This document shows, in pieces, positions 1 through 6,794 of a stretch of DNA of 33,220 bases (the stretch's first letter is position 1; each line of letters begins with the position of its first letter). This DNA is from Parcubacteria group bacterium GW2011_GWA2_40_14 (GTDB lineage: Bacteria > Patescibacteriota > Minisyncoccia > Phycocordibacterales > DATDWN01). The DNA is taken from assembly GCA_000996025.1 (NCBI GenBank), contig LBYF01000010.1, positions 1 to 33,220 of the forward strand. The letters are read 5' to 3'. The notes beneath the pieces are model-generated. The model was given only the letters and a program-made list of their open reading frames with translations, searched no databases and was not told the DNA's origin. The position numbers were made by a program, and so were the translations under genes.

Positions 1-41
1 AAAGTAAATCCGCCTCCAGTGGATTTACTTGGTGGCGGATT
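1..41 (+). repeat. Interspersed repeat R, copy 1 (hairpin, possibly coding)
   Basis: The segment holds an inverted repeat, AGTAAATCC - 9-base loop - GGATTTACT, and an alternative pairing of AATCCGCC with GGCGGATT. A closely related copy lies at 31901-31933. From base 1 the + strand is open and reads KVNPPPVDLLGGG..., with a TAA stop at 67-69, so this could be the end of a gene that starts before the window. The two copies differ mainly at third codon positions within the shared peptide. Whether the repeat acts as RNA, DNA or peptide is unknown. Bases 70-189 show no gene that I can support. Confidence 0.5.
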
Positions 42-189
42 AGTATCTTTTGATTTTCAGGACTTTTAAAAAATCGGCGTCTCCATTCTTGATTGACTCC
101 TTGTCCGGTTCGTCCTGGCTTTTTTCTTCAACAATTTCCACTATTCTGCAGAATACAAGAATACATGATGATTAAAATAAAAAGTATAT

Positions 190-753
190 ATGAGAAAAAT
201 TTTAAAAACAGAGTTTTTTGATAGGAGTTCCGTAACAGTGGCGGAGGAGTTGCTGGGGAAATTTTTGGTGCGAGAGAGAAAAATAGGAGAAAAGAAAGAG
301 AGAGAAATGTACAAAATTGTGGAGACGGAGGCGTATGAGGGACTCTTGGATAGGGCTTCACATGCCTCGCGAGGACAAACTGTGCGGAATGCACCGATGT
401 ATGGTTTGCCGGGGACGATTTATGTGTACTTTACTTATGGTATGCACTTTATGTTCAATATTGTCTGTGGAAAGAAAGGACATCCGGCAGCTGTTTTGAT
501 AAGGGGAGTGGAAAGTTGTAGTGGTCCCGGACGGCTGACTAAAAAATTGGGGATTGATAAAAGACTAAACGGCAAGATGCTCGGCAAAACGAGCGGATTA
601 TGGGTACAGTGGGTAGAAGATAGAATAGAAGTACGAGATAAGAGTTACGAGATACGAAAAGTTAAAATTCTTAGAACTCCACGTATTGGCATACGCTATG
701 CTGGGCCGATTTGGTCTAAAAAGTTGTACAGATTCGTGCTACAATCCCTATAA
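190..753 (+). CDS. mpg: 3-methyladenine DNA glycosylase (AAG/MPG family)
   Basis: This is a 187-residue protein of the AAG/MPG family, which cuts the N-glycosidic bond of alkylated purines such as 3-methyladenine and starts base excision repair. The family pattern is clear: N-terminal FFDRSSVTVAEELLGKFLVR, then ETEAYEG (residues 45-51) with the catalytic glutamate region, YGLPGTIYVYFTYGMHFMFN in the DNA-intercalating and active-site part, and GPGRLTKKLGI near residue 133. The length fits bacterial members (about 190-200). The ATG at 190 is directly in front of the conserved start of the domain. The gene is followed by an alkyltransferase gene whose promoter overlaps its last codons, so the two form an alkylation-damage pair. 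Identification is firm; regulation is not visible. Confidence 0.93.
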   Translation: MRKILKTEFFDRSSVTVAEELLGKFLVRERKIGEKKEREMYKIVETEAYEGLLDRASHASRGQTVRNAPMYGLPGTIYVYFTYGMHFMFNIVCGKKGHPAAVLIRGVESCSGPGRLTKKLGIDKRLNGKMLGKTSGLWVQWVEDRIEVRDKSYEIRKVKILRTPRIGIRYAGPIWSKKLYRFVLQSL

Positions 754-754
754 T
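738..754 (+). promoter_or_regulatory. Promoter -10 region(s) for the alkyltransferase gene
   Basis: Two overlapping candidates lie at the end of the glycosylase gene: an extended -10 TGCTACAAT (738-745 with its TG) and TATAAT (749-754). The second ends 6 bases before the ATG at 761, predicting a leaderless or nearly leaderless mRNA. No good -35 box is visible (TTGTAC at 724-729 is 19 bases away). Confidence 0.5.
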
Positions 755-760
755 TAATTC

Positions 761-1018
761 ATGAAAACATTTGGTGATAAAGTACGAGAAGTAGTAAAGA
801 AGATTCCAAAAGGAAAAGTTTTGACATATGGAGAAGTTGCCAGACGAGCGGGGAATAAAAAAGCATACAGAGCGGTTGGAAATATTTTGAATAAAAATTA
901 TGACAAAAATATTCCTTGCCATAGGGTGATTCGCTCCGACGGAACGCCTGGTGGGTATAATAGGGGAACAGCAAAGAAAAAGGAGATGTTGATAGTAGAA
1001 GGTTACAGATTTAAATAA
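761..1018 (+). CDS. ogt: Methylated-DNA-protein cysteine methyltransferase, DNA-binding domain only
   Basis: This 85-residue protein corresponds to the C-terminal catalytic and DNA-binding domain of O6-alkylguanine-DNA alkyltransferases. The winged-helix part is seen in FGDKVREVVKKIPKGKVLTY, GEVARRAG and the arginine-finger region YRAVGNIL. The active-site motif IPCHRV has its cysteine at residue 53. Alkyltransferase-like (ATL) proteins, which have Trp at that position, are therefore excluded: the protein should accept alkyl groups. It lacks the N-terminal RNase H-like domain of Ada/Ogt, as many short bacterial homologues do. It sits just after the 3-methyladenine glycosylase gene. The symbol is given by family, not by orthology proof. 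Confidence 0.9.
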   Translation: MKTFGDKVREVVKKIPKGKVLTYGEVARRAGNKKAYRAVGNILNKNYDKNIPCHRVIRSDGTPGGYNRGTAKKKEMLIVEGYRFK

Positions 1019-1029
1019 GGTGGTATAAT
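1003..1029 (+). promoter_or_regulatory. Promoter for the small membrane protein
   Basis: A perfect -10 TATAAT lies at 1024-1029 with a weak -35 TTACAG at 1003-1008 (15-base spacer). The predicted transcript would start near 1036, giving a leader of about 35 bases to the ATG at 1072. This argues against a TTG start at 1030, which would overlap the promoter. Confidence 0.5.
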
Positions 1030-1071
1030 TTGATAGTACACAGTTTTGTTATAAATTTAATTTTTAATATT

Positions 1072-1326
1072 ATGAATAGACATAAAGTAGGTTTAACGTT
1101 AGGTGTTTTTGCGGGGTTAATGCATCTGATTTGGGAAGTATTGATTTATACTGGTAATGCTCAAAGACTTATGGACTTTAAGCTTGGGATGCATTCTCTA
1201 AATAATCCCTTTATTGTCGGTGCTTTTGATATGACCACGGCTGTTCTAATGGTTCTTTTGGCTGTTGTAGGAGGTTATGTTGTGGGTAGTGTTTTTGCCA
1301 CCATATTTAACAAAATCCACAGGTAG
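1072..1326 (+). CDS. Small membrane protein, two predicted TM helices
   Basis: This is an 84-residue protein starting MNRHKVGLTLGVFAGLMHLI. Two hydrophobic stretches are visible, roughly residues 7-26 and 52-75, separated by a short polar segment with NAQRLMDFKLGMHSLNNPF. The second ends in a glycine-rich VVGGYVVGSVFATIFNKIHR tail. I chose the ATG at 1072 rather than the upstream in-frame TTG because a promoter -10 box covers that region. I do not recognise a named family with certainty; small two-helix proteins of this kind are common in Parcubacteria. It is directly followed, with no gap, by a structured repeat. Function is unknown. Confidence 0.7.
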   Translation: MNRHKVGLTLGVFAGLMHLIWEVLIYTGNAQRLMDFKLGMHSLNNPFIVGAFDMTTAVLMVLLAVVGGYVVGSVFATIFNKIHR

Positions 1327-1438
1327 AACTTCCAAATTTAACCAATCTCATCGTCTAAAATCCAAAACTCCCTCGTCACCTTAGGATTACTAAGGCTCCG
1401 AGTTAGTTTCAGATTTTATACGCGACCTTGGCTAAATT
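1327..1438 (+). repeat. Structured 3'-end element H, copy A
   Basis: The element begins at the base after the TAG stop of the upstream gene (AACTTCC...). It folds into a long hairpin: TAAAATCCAAAACT (1356-1369) pairs with AGTTTCAGATTTTA (1405-1418), CTCG (1372-1375) with CGAG (1399-1402), and CCTTAG (1379-1384) with CTAAGG (1390-1395). A symmetric internal loop tca/ctc separates the last two stems. A second copy lies after the exonuclease gene on the minus strand at 19114-19219, in the same orientation relative to its gene, with compensatory changes in the apical stem. There is no U-tract, so it is not a classical terminator. Confidence 0.75.
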
Positions 1439-3013
1439 ATGAAAGTTCTAAAGTACCTAATTATGTCAAAGTTTTTTTCAAAAGTACTTTCTCGGAAGTT
1501 GTATATTTATCTCTTTCTTTTTGTCGTAACACTTGTGGCCTATGCTCCGGCACTCCGTGGGCCGTTTTTCTTTGACGATAATATTTTTATTGAGCACAAT
1601 GTTTCGGTTCAAAACTTTGACCTGAAACAAATCTACACATCTAGCACTACAGCAGGTAGCGGTCTTTCAGGCGACAATTTCTATAGACCAAATGGTCAAG
1701 CTATTTTTGCTTTGCTCACATGGCTTTTTGGACTTTCTCCACTCATTTTTCATTTTGTAAATATTGCTCTCCACGCCACTCTAGGTTTTCTTATTTTTCT
1801 CTTTTTTTCTGACCTCGGTCTGCAAAGGTTGTACGCTATTTTAGGTTCTCTTTTGTTTCTACTACACCCTATACAAACGGAAGCTGTCAGCTACATTTCC
1901 GGTATATCGGACCCTCTTCTCGGTCTTGTTTTAATAGGGACACTCATTTTATTTGCCCGAGGTCTTGAAGGGGGTGGAGGATTTTCTTTAAAATACTGGG
2001 TTAGTATTTTGCTTCTTACTTTAGTTGGATTTTTTACAAAAGAGAATTTTGTCATTTTACCGGCACTGATGCTTGTGACTCTTATCTATATATATATGAA
2101 AGGACGCGCGGTTAATTGGAAGCGAGGAATTTTAGTTTTGATTACTGTTAGCATTCTGACGGCACTCTATCTCTGGGCTCGGTTTACTATTTTTAATTTC
2201 ACATCAGACATTACAGGCGGTTTTGCTATCCCAACATTTGCAAACGTCTACACAGAGTCTCTTTCTATACGACTTATTACATTTATAAGTATTTTCTATC
2301 ATTATGTCTGGATGCTTCTTGTGCCGATTGGTCTTCACTACGAAACCCCATATGTGGCGTATGATACACTCTCTACTTTTTCTGGGGTATTTGGCTTTAC
2401 TCTTATTTTTGGCGGAGCATACTTGGCGCTTTTATCACTTTCACACAGAAAAGGTATTTTCTTTTTTACATACTCATGGTTTTTTGTAGCTCTTTTGCCT
2501 TTTTCCGGCATTATTCCGACAAACGCAATGTATCTGGAGCATTGGCTGTATGTTCCTATTATCGGTGTTGTATTTTTTGTAGTTTATGCTTTGCAAATAA
2601 GTGGAGAGGAATTTGGAGCATCAAAAAGTTTGTTTCTTTATGTGCCCGTTATTGTCCTATGTATATATCTATCTCTTACGATATATCGTAATACAGACTG
2701 GGCTGACCCAATCCGCTTTTATCAAAACGAGTTGGAGTATGGAGGCTCGGCAAGAATATACGCGAACCTTGGCTTGGAGCTTGCCAATAGGGGTAACTGC
2801 GAACAAGCCATCCCGTACTATCGGCAAGCAATTTTGATAAGCGACCAGTATCCACAGACGCATCACAACCTCGGGCGGTGTTTGGAAGATTCAGGCAATA
2901 CGACCGAGGCAACGGCCGAATACAAACGAGCGCTTGAGATTGACCCGAATTTTTCTTATAGCATAGAGCGGCTCCGGCTGTTGGAGGAAAAATACGAACG
3001 ATTGACTTTTTGA
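1439..3013 (+). CDS. TMTC-like polytopic membrane protein with C-terminal TPRs
   Basis: This is a 524-residue membrane protein. The N-terminal 420 residues contain about ten hydrophobic helices. After the first helix comes FFFDDNIFI, an acidic motif placed like the DD/DE motif of GT-C fold glycosyltransferases (PMT/TMTC class). Residues from about 440 (ARIYANLGLELANRGNCEQA, HHNLGRCLEDSGNTTEATAE) form two tetratricopeptide repeats. This order, multipass GT-C-like region then TPRs, is that of TMTC-type proteins, some of which transfer mannose from a lipid carrier to protein; bacterial members are poorly characterised. An alternative start is the Met at 1463, which would remove eight residues. 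Repeat element H lies directly upstream. A role in surface protein glycosylation is inference. Confidence 0.75.
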   Translation: MKVLKYLIMSKFFSKVLSRKLYIYLFLFVVTLVAYAPALRGPFFFDDNIFIEHNVSVQNFDLKQIYTSSTTAGSGLSGDNFYRPNGQAIFALLTWLFGLSPLIFHFVNIALHATLGFLIFLFFSDLGLQRLYAILGSLLFLLHPIQTEAVSYISGISDPLLGLVLIGTLILFARGLEGGGGFSLKYWVSILLLTLVGFFTKENFVILPALMLVTLIYIYMKGRAVNWKRGILVLITVSILTALYLWARFTIFNFTSDITGGFAIPTFANVYTESLSIRLITFISIFYHYVWMLLVPIGLHYETPYVAYDTLSTFSGVFGFTLIFGGAYLALLSLSHRKGIFFFTYSWFFVALLPFSGIIPTNAMYLEHWLYVPIIGVVFFVVYALQISGEEFGASKSLFLYVPVIVLCIYLSLTIYRNTDWADPIRFYQNELEYGGSARIYANLGLELANRGNCEQAIPYYRQAILISDQYPQTHHNLGRCLEDSGNTTEATAEYKRALEIDPNFSYSIERLRLLEEKYERLTF

Positions 3014-3065
3014 ATAAAATACTGTAAGGTGTGATTAGAAAATATGATGTGTGTTAAACAACATC

Positions 3066-3098
3066 CCGCATGCAGACAAGTTATGCATGCGGATTTTT
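3066..3098 (+). terminator. Intrinsic terminator after the TMTC-like gene
   Basis: CCGCATGC (3066-3073) pairs with GCATGCGG (3085-3092) across an 11-base loop, followed by ATTTTTTA. Confidence 0.85.
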
Positions 3099-3130
3099 TA
3101 TACGATGAAGTTTTTAGGTTGAGGATAACT

Positions 3131-3226
3131 AAATACCTGTCCCTTAGTAGCATACGTTACAATCCTGCTATAGCAGGATTGTAACGTATGTGAACAATTA
3201 TGTTGCTAAGAAATAGGTGTGGATAA
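3131..3226. repeat. Palindromic element P, copy 1 (upstream of rpoB)
   Basis: The core is a perfect 40-bp palindrome at 3151-3190 with half-site CATACGTTACAATCCTGCTA and centre CTATAG. Flanking it are imperfect inverted arms, CCTGTCCCTTAG on the left and CTAAGAAATAGG on the right. The right arm continues into TGTGGATAA (3218-3226), a perfect match to the bacterial DnaA-box consensus on the minus strand. Two further copies (20904-21233, 27015-27110) share core and arms. The base pair at position 10 of the half-site differs between copies (C/G here, G/C in the others) but remains symmetric. The element ends about 25 bases before the rpoB promoter. Confidence 0.85.
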
Positions 3227-3252
3227 GTGGCTTGCAAATTGATAAACAGCAC

Positions 3253-3282
3253 TTGACAGGTTTTACTAGACTAGTGTACACT
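3253..3282 (+). promoter_or_regulatory. Probable rpoBC promoter
   Basis: A consensus -35 TTGACA (3253-3258) is followed after 18 bases by TACACT (3277-3282). Transcription from here would give a leader of about 290 bases before rpoB, unusually long for this genome. Confidence 0.6.
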
Positions 3283-3296
3283 TCATTTTACCTTCA

Positions 3297-3371
3297 CCCA
3301 GTAGTGAATTTTGGCATCGCGCCTTGCGCCGTTCCGATTTCATCGGAACAATGCCAAAATCTACTACTGGG
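3297..3371 (+). promoter_or_regulatory. Three-way-junction structure in the rpoBC leader
   Basis: CCCAGTAGT (3297-3305) pairs with ACTACTGGG (3363-3371) and ATTTTGGCAT (3308-3317) with ATGCCAAAAT (3351-3360). These enclose two hairpins: GCGC-ctt-GCGC (3319-3329) and GTTCCGAT-ttc-ATCGGAAC (3331-3349). It does not match a riboswitch or ribosomal-protein leader that I recognise. Confidence 0.65.
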
Positions 3372-3468
3372 TTCACGATTGAGTTTTGACCGAAGCGAGG
3401 AAAATAAGGAGGGAATTCCATAATTAATTGGTTCTCACACTATTTTGGGTTTAAATCGCTAACAAATC

Positions 3469-3519
3469 AATACAAATAAAATAAGGCCTTTCGATAAAGG
3501 TTTATTTTTATTTGTTTTA
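3469..3519 (+). terminator. Attenuator-like hairpin in the rpoBC leader
   Basis: A long AT-rich stem (ACAAATAAAATAA against TTATTTTTATTTGT, one extra base) is capped by CCTTT-cgat-AAAGG and followed by a T-rich run up to about 3528. The shape is that of an intrinsic terminator lying between promoter and gene, so it could attenuate rpoBC transcription. Confidence 0.5.
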
Positions 3520-3531
3520 TTTTATTAAGAG

Positions 3532-3553
3532 GTTTGAAATTTAAATTTCAAAC
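3532..3553. promoter_or_regulatory. 22-bp perfect palindrome before rpoB
   Basis: GTTTGAAATTT followed directly by AAATTTCAAAC forms a perfect palindrome ending 22 bases before the rpoB ATG. It could be an operator or a further leader hairpin. The rpoB start has no Shine-Dalgarno sequence. Confidence 0.45.
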
Positions 3554-3575
3554 AAATTAAACACAGACATTTTTT

Positions 3576-6500
3576 ATGAATATCACTTCACGACCAAAAA
3601 AGTATTTTAGCCGTTTCAAAGAGCCCTTGGTCAAAACTCCAAACTTTGTTTTACCTCAACTGGACTCTTTCAAGTGGCTTGTCGAAAAAGGATTGAAAGA
3701 GGTCTTTGATGAGTTTTCTTCTATAAAAGATTATTCGGCCAAAAAGTTCACCTTGGACTTTACAGGGTTTGAATTGGCAGAAGCAAAGTATGACGAGTAC
3801 TATGCAAAAGACAATAAACTGTCTTATGATGCGCCCCTGAAAGTCAAAGTTAAACTCCAAAATCATATTCTAGGCACGGAGAAAGAGCAGGAGATTTTCA
3901 TGGCTGATTTTCCACTGATGACAACGCACGGCACTTTTATTATTTCCGGTATTGAACGGGTTATCGTTCCACAGCTAGCTCGTTCGTACGGAGTCTTCTT
4001 TACAGCAAGCGAAGTCAAGGGTCGTCAGCTTTTTGGGGCTAAGATTATACCTCTTCGAGGGGCCTGGGTGGAAATAGAATCTGACCTAGACGGCATGATT
4101 TACGTCAGGATTGACCGCAAACGCAAGTTTGCCGCTACGGTGCTTCTGCGTGTTCTAGGAGCAAAAACAGACGCCGATATTTTGGAATTATTTGAAGATG
4201 ATAATTTTAGCAAAGTATCAATTGAAAAAACACTTCTGAAAGACCATGCCAAAACGATAGAGGATGCTTTCATTGAAATCCACAAACGTCTTCGTGATGG
4301 AGATTTAGCTACCGCCGAAAATGCAAAGGAATTTGTAACTTCTATATTTGATACGGAACGATACGACCTCTCTGTGGTTGGACGACATATGTTTAACAAG
4401 CGTTTTGGTAAGAAAATGGATGACAAAGAATTGAAACGCAAAACAATCTCCTTGGAAGACATTGTTACCATAATCAAAAACATCGCTCTTCTGAACAACA
4501 CTCCACACGCAATCCCTGACGATATTGACCACTTGGGCAAACGCCGTGTCCGATTTGTCGGTGAGCTTTTTCAGCAAAAAATTCGCACCGGCATGGTTCA
4601 GATTAAACGAAATATTCAAAATCGTATGTCAACAATTGACACGGATGTGACCCTTCCCGTTCAGTTTATTTCTCCAAAACCCTTGCAGGCTCGCATTAAG
4701 GAATTTTTCACCACGAACCAACTATCGCAGTTTATGACTCAGGAAAACCCGCTGGCCGAGATTGAAAATCTGCGGACACTTTCGGCTTTGGGTCCGGGAG
4801 GATTAAATCGCACACGAGCCGGTTTTGAAGTGCGTGATGTCCACACTTCACATTACGGTAGGCTCTGCCCGATTCACACTCCAGAAGGTCCAAACATTGG
4901 ATTGGTATTGCGTCTGGCTATTTACGCTCGCATCAACAGCTTCGGCATGATAGAAACTCCGTATGCAAAGGTAAAAGGAGGGGTGGTTACCGATGAAATA
5001 CATTATCTAAATGCTTCCGAAGAAGAAGGATATGCTATCGCTCATGCCGCAACACCAGTGGACGAGGATGGCAAAATTTTGGTTCCCGAAGTTGAGGTTC
5101 GCATTGAAGGCAATCCTGCAACCGTTTCAAAAAGCAAAGTTGATTTTATAGATGTTTCTACCAACCAAGCTTTTTCCATTGCCACATCCATGATTCCTTT
5201 CCTTAATCACGATGAAGCAAGCAGGGCTCTCATGGCTTCCAACATGCAGAGACAGGCCACTCCATGTATTGTTCCAGAAGCGCCATTGGTTGCCACAGGT
5301 ATGGAAGAGGATGCTATGAAATATACAGGACGTTTGGTAATTAGCACGGAAGAGGGGACAGTGACTAGTGCAGATGGTATGAAAATCAGAGTAAAAGGAA
5401 ATAAGGCAAAGGATACAACATACAATCTAGTGCGATTTTCCAGAACAAACGGTTTTACCGCTTTTCATCAACGTCCGATAGTGTCCGTTGGTCAAAAGAT
5501 AAAAAAGGGTGATGTTTTGGCAGACACCAGCGCCTCGCAAAATGGTCAAACTGCTATTGGACAAAACATGTTGGTGGCATTTATGTCATGGAGTGGCAGT
5601 AACTACGAAGATGCTATTATTCTGTCCGAGCGAGTAGTCAAAGATAGTAAGTTTACATCCATACATATTGAGGAATTCGTGGTTAATGTTCGCGACACCA
5701 AGCTTGGTCCAGAAGTAACAACTTGTGATATTCCAAATGTCGGGGAATTAAAACTGAAAAACTTGGCCGAAGACGGCATCGTTCGGGTAGGAGCTGAAGT
5801 TCGACCTGGAGATATTTTAGTTGGTAAGATTACACCAAAAGGGGAGACACAACTGACACCAGAGGAGAGATTACTCCGCTCGCTTTTCGGTGAGAAAGCT
5901 CATGATGTCAAAGATACATCAAAGAGAATGGAGGGTGGCAAGCGCGGGCGAATTATCAAAGTGCAAGTGTTTTCGCGAGAAAAAGGGGACAAGCTAGACT
6001 CCGGTATCATCAAGCGCATACATATTGAAGTGGCTCAATTGCGAAATGTTTCTGTTGGCGATAAGTTGGCAGGACGACATGGCAACAAAGGGGTTATTTC
6101 TCGTATCTTGCCCGAAGAGGACATGCCGTATATGGAAGACGGTACACCGATTGATGTTATTTTAACTCCGCTTGGGGTGCCAAGTCGTATGAACTTGGGG
6201 CAGATTTTGGAACTTCACTTGGGACTTGCCGCGCACACGCTCGGTTATCAAGCTATCGTTCCTCCATTTGCCGGAGCGACAGGAGATGAAACTAAAGCAG
6301 AACTGAAACTGGCTGGATTTTCGGAGACTGGCAAGATGAAACTTTTTGATGGACGGACAGGCGAATCATTTGAACAGGACATCGCCGTCGGTTACATGTA
6401 TATTATGAAACTTCACCATATGGTGGAAGACAAAATCCACATGCGTTCTATAGGTCCGTATTCGCTCATTACTCAACAGCCACTTGGCGGAAAAGCTCAA

Positions 6501-6794
6501 AACGGAGGACAGAGATTTGGAGAAATGGAAGTTTGGGCTCTGCTTGGTCACGGCGCGGCCCATACTCTGCAGGAGATTTTAACTATCAAGTCAGACGATA
6601 TTACAGGACGCTCGGCCGCTTTTGACGCTATAGTTAAAGGTTTGCCAATAACCCAGCTTAATACACCAGCATCTTTTAATGTTTTGCTTAATAATTTACG
6701 AGGTTTGGCTTTGGATGTCCAAGTCAAGCGTCCCAGTGCCGATATTGCATCGCGCATTTTGCCGTCCCACCCTAATCAACCAAAACATATATGA
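3576..6794 (+). CDS. rpoB: DNA-directed RNA polymerase subunit beta
   Basis: This 1072-residue protein is the beta subunit of RNA polymerase. It reads through all expected blocks: the N-terminal YFSRFKEPL and LVEKGLKEVFDEF, the SGIERVIVPQLARSYGVFF region, the rifampicin-pocket block NQLSQFMTQENPL...LSALGPGGLNRTRAGFEVRDVH, the GDKLAGRHGNKGVIS catalytic-side lysine block, and the C-terminal GGKAQNGGQRFGEMEVWALLGHGAAHTLQE clamp. Compared with E. coli numbering, D516 is Thr, H526 is Asn and R529 is Thr, positions linked to rifampicin resistance. It is somewhat shorter than typical free-living bacteria, as expected in CPR. No rplJ-rplL precedes it. Its TGA overlaps the rpoC ATG (ATGA), indicating translational coupling. 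Confidence 0.98.
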   Translation: MNITSRPKKYFSRFKEPLVKTPNFVLPQLDSFKWLVEKGLKEVFDEFSSIKDYSAKKFTLDFTGFELAEAKYDEYYAKDNKLSYDAPLKVKVKLQNHILGTEKEQEIFMADFPLMTTHGTFIISGIERVIVPQLARSYGVFFTASEVKGRQLFGAKIIPLRGAWVEIESDLDGMIYVRIDRKRKFAATVLLRVLGAKTDADILELFEDDNFSKVSIEKTLLKDHAKTIEDAFIEIHKRLRDGDLATAENAKEFVTSIFDTERYDLSVVGRHMFNKRFGKKMDDKELKRKTISLEDIVTIIKNIALLNNTPHAIPDDIDHLGKRRVRFVGELFQQKIRTGMVQIKRNIQNRMSTIDTDVTLPVQFISPKPLQARIKEFFTTNQLSQFMTQENPLAEIENLRTLSALGPGGLNRTRAGFEVRDVHTSHYGRLCPIHTPEGPNIGLVLRLAIYARINSFGMIETPYAKVKGGVVTDEIHYLNASEEEGYAIAHAATPVDEDGKILVPEVEVRIEGNPATVSKSKVDFIDVSTNQAFSIATSMIPFLNHDEASRALMASNMQRQATPCIVPEAPLVATGMEEDAMKYTGRLVISTEEGTVTSADGMKIRVKGNKAKDTTYNLVRFSRTNGFTAFHQRPIVSVGQKIKKGDVLADTSASQNGQTAIGQNMLVAFMSWSGSNYEDAIILSERVVKDSKFTSIHIEEFVVNVRDTKLGPEVTTCDIPNVGELKLKNLAEDGIVRVGAEVRPGDILVGKITPKGETQLTPEERLLRSLFGEKAHDVKDTSKRMEGGKRGRIIKVQVFSREKGDKLDSGIIKRIHIEVAQLRNVSVGDKLAGRHGNKGVISRILPEEDMPYMEDGTPIDVILTPLGVPSRMNLGQILELHLGLAAHTLGYQAIVPPFAGATGDETKAELKLAGFSETGKMKLFDGRTGESFEQDIAVGYMYIMKLHHMVEDKIHMRSIGPYSLITQQPLGGKAQNGGQRFGEMEVWALLGHGAAHTLQEILTIKSDDITGRSAAFDAIVKGLPITQLNTPASFNVLLNNLRGLALDVQVKRPSADIASRILPSHPNQPKHI

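Noticed and set aside
3151-3190. P palindromes as intrinsic terminators
   Set aside because: Although they would make strong RNA hairpins, none of the three copies is followed by a T-run, and two lie just before promoters rather than at gene ends.
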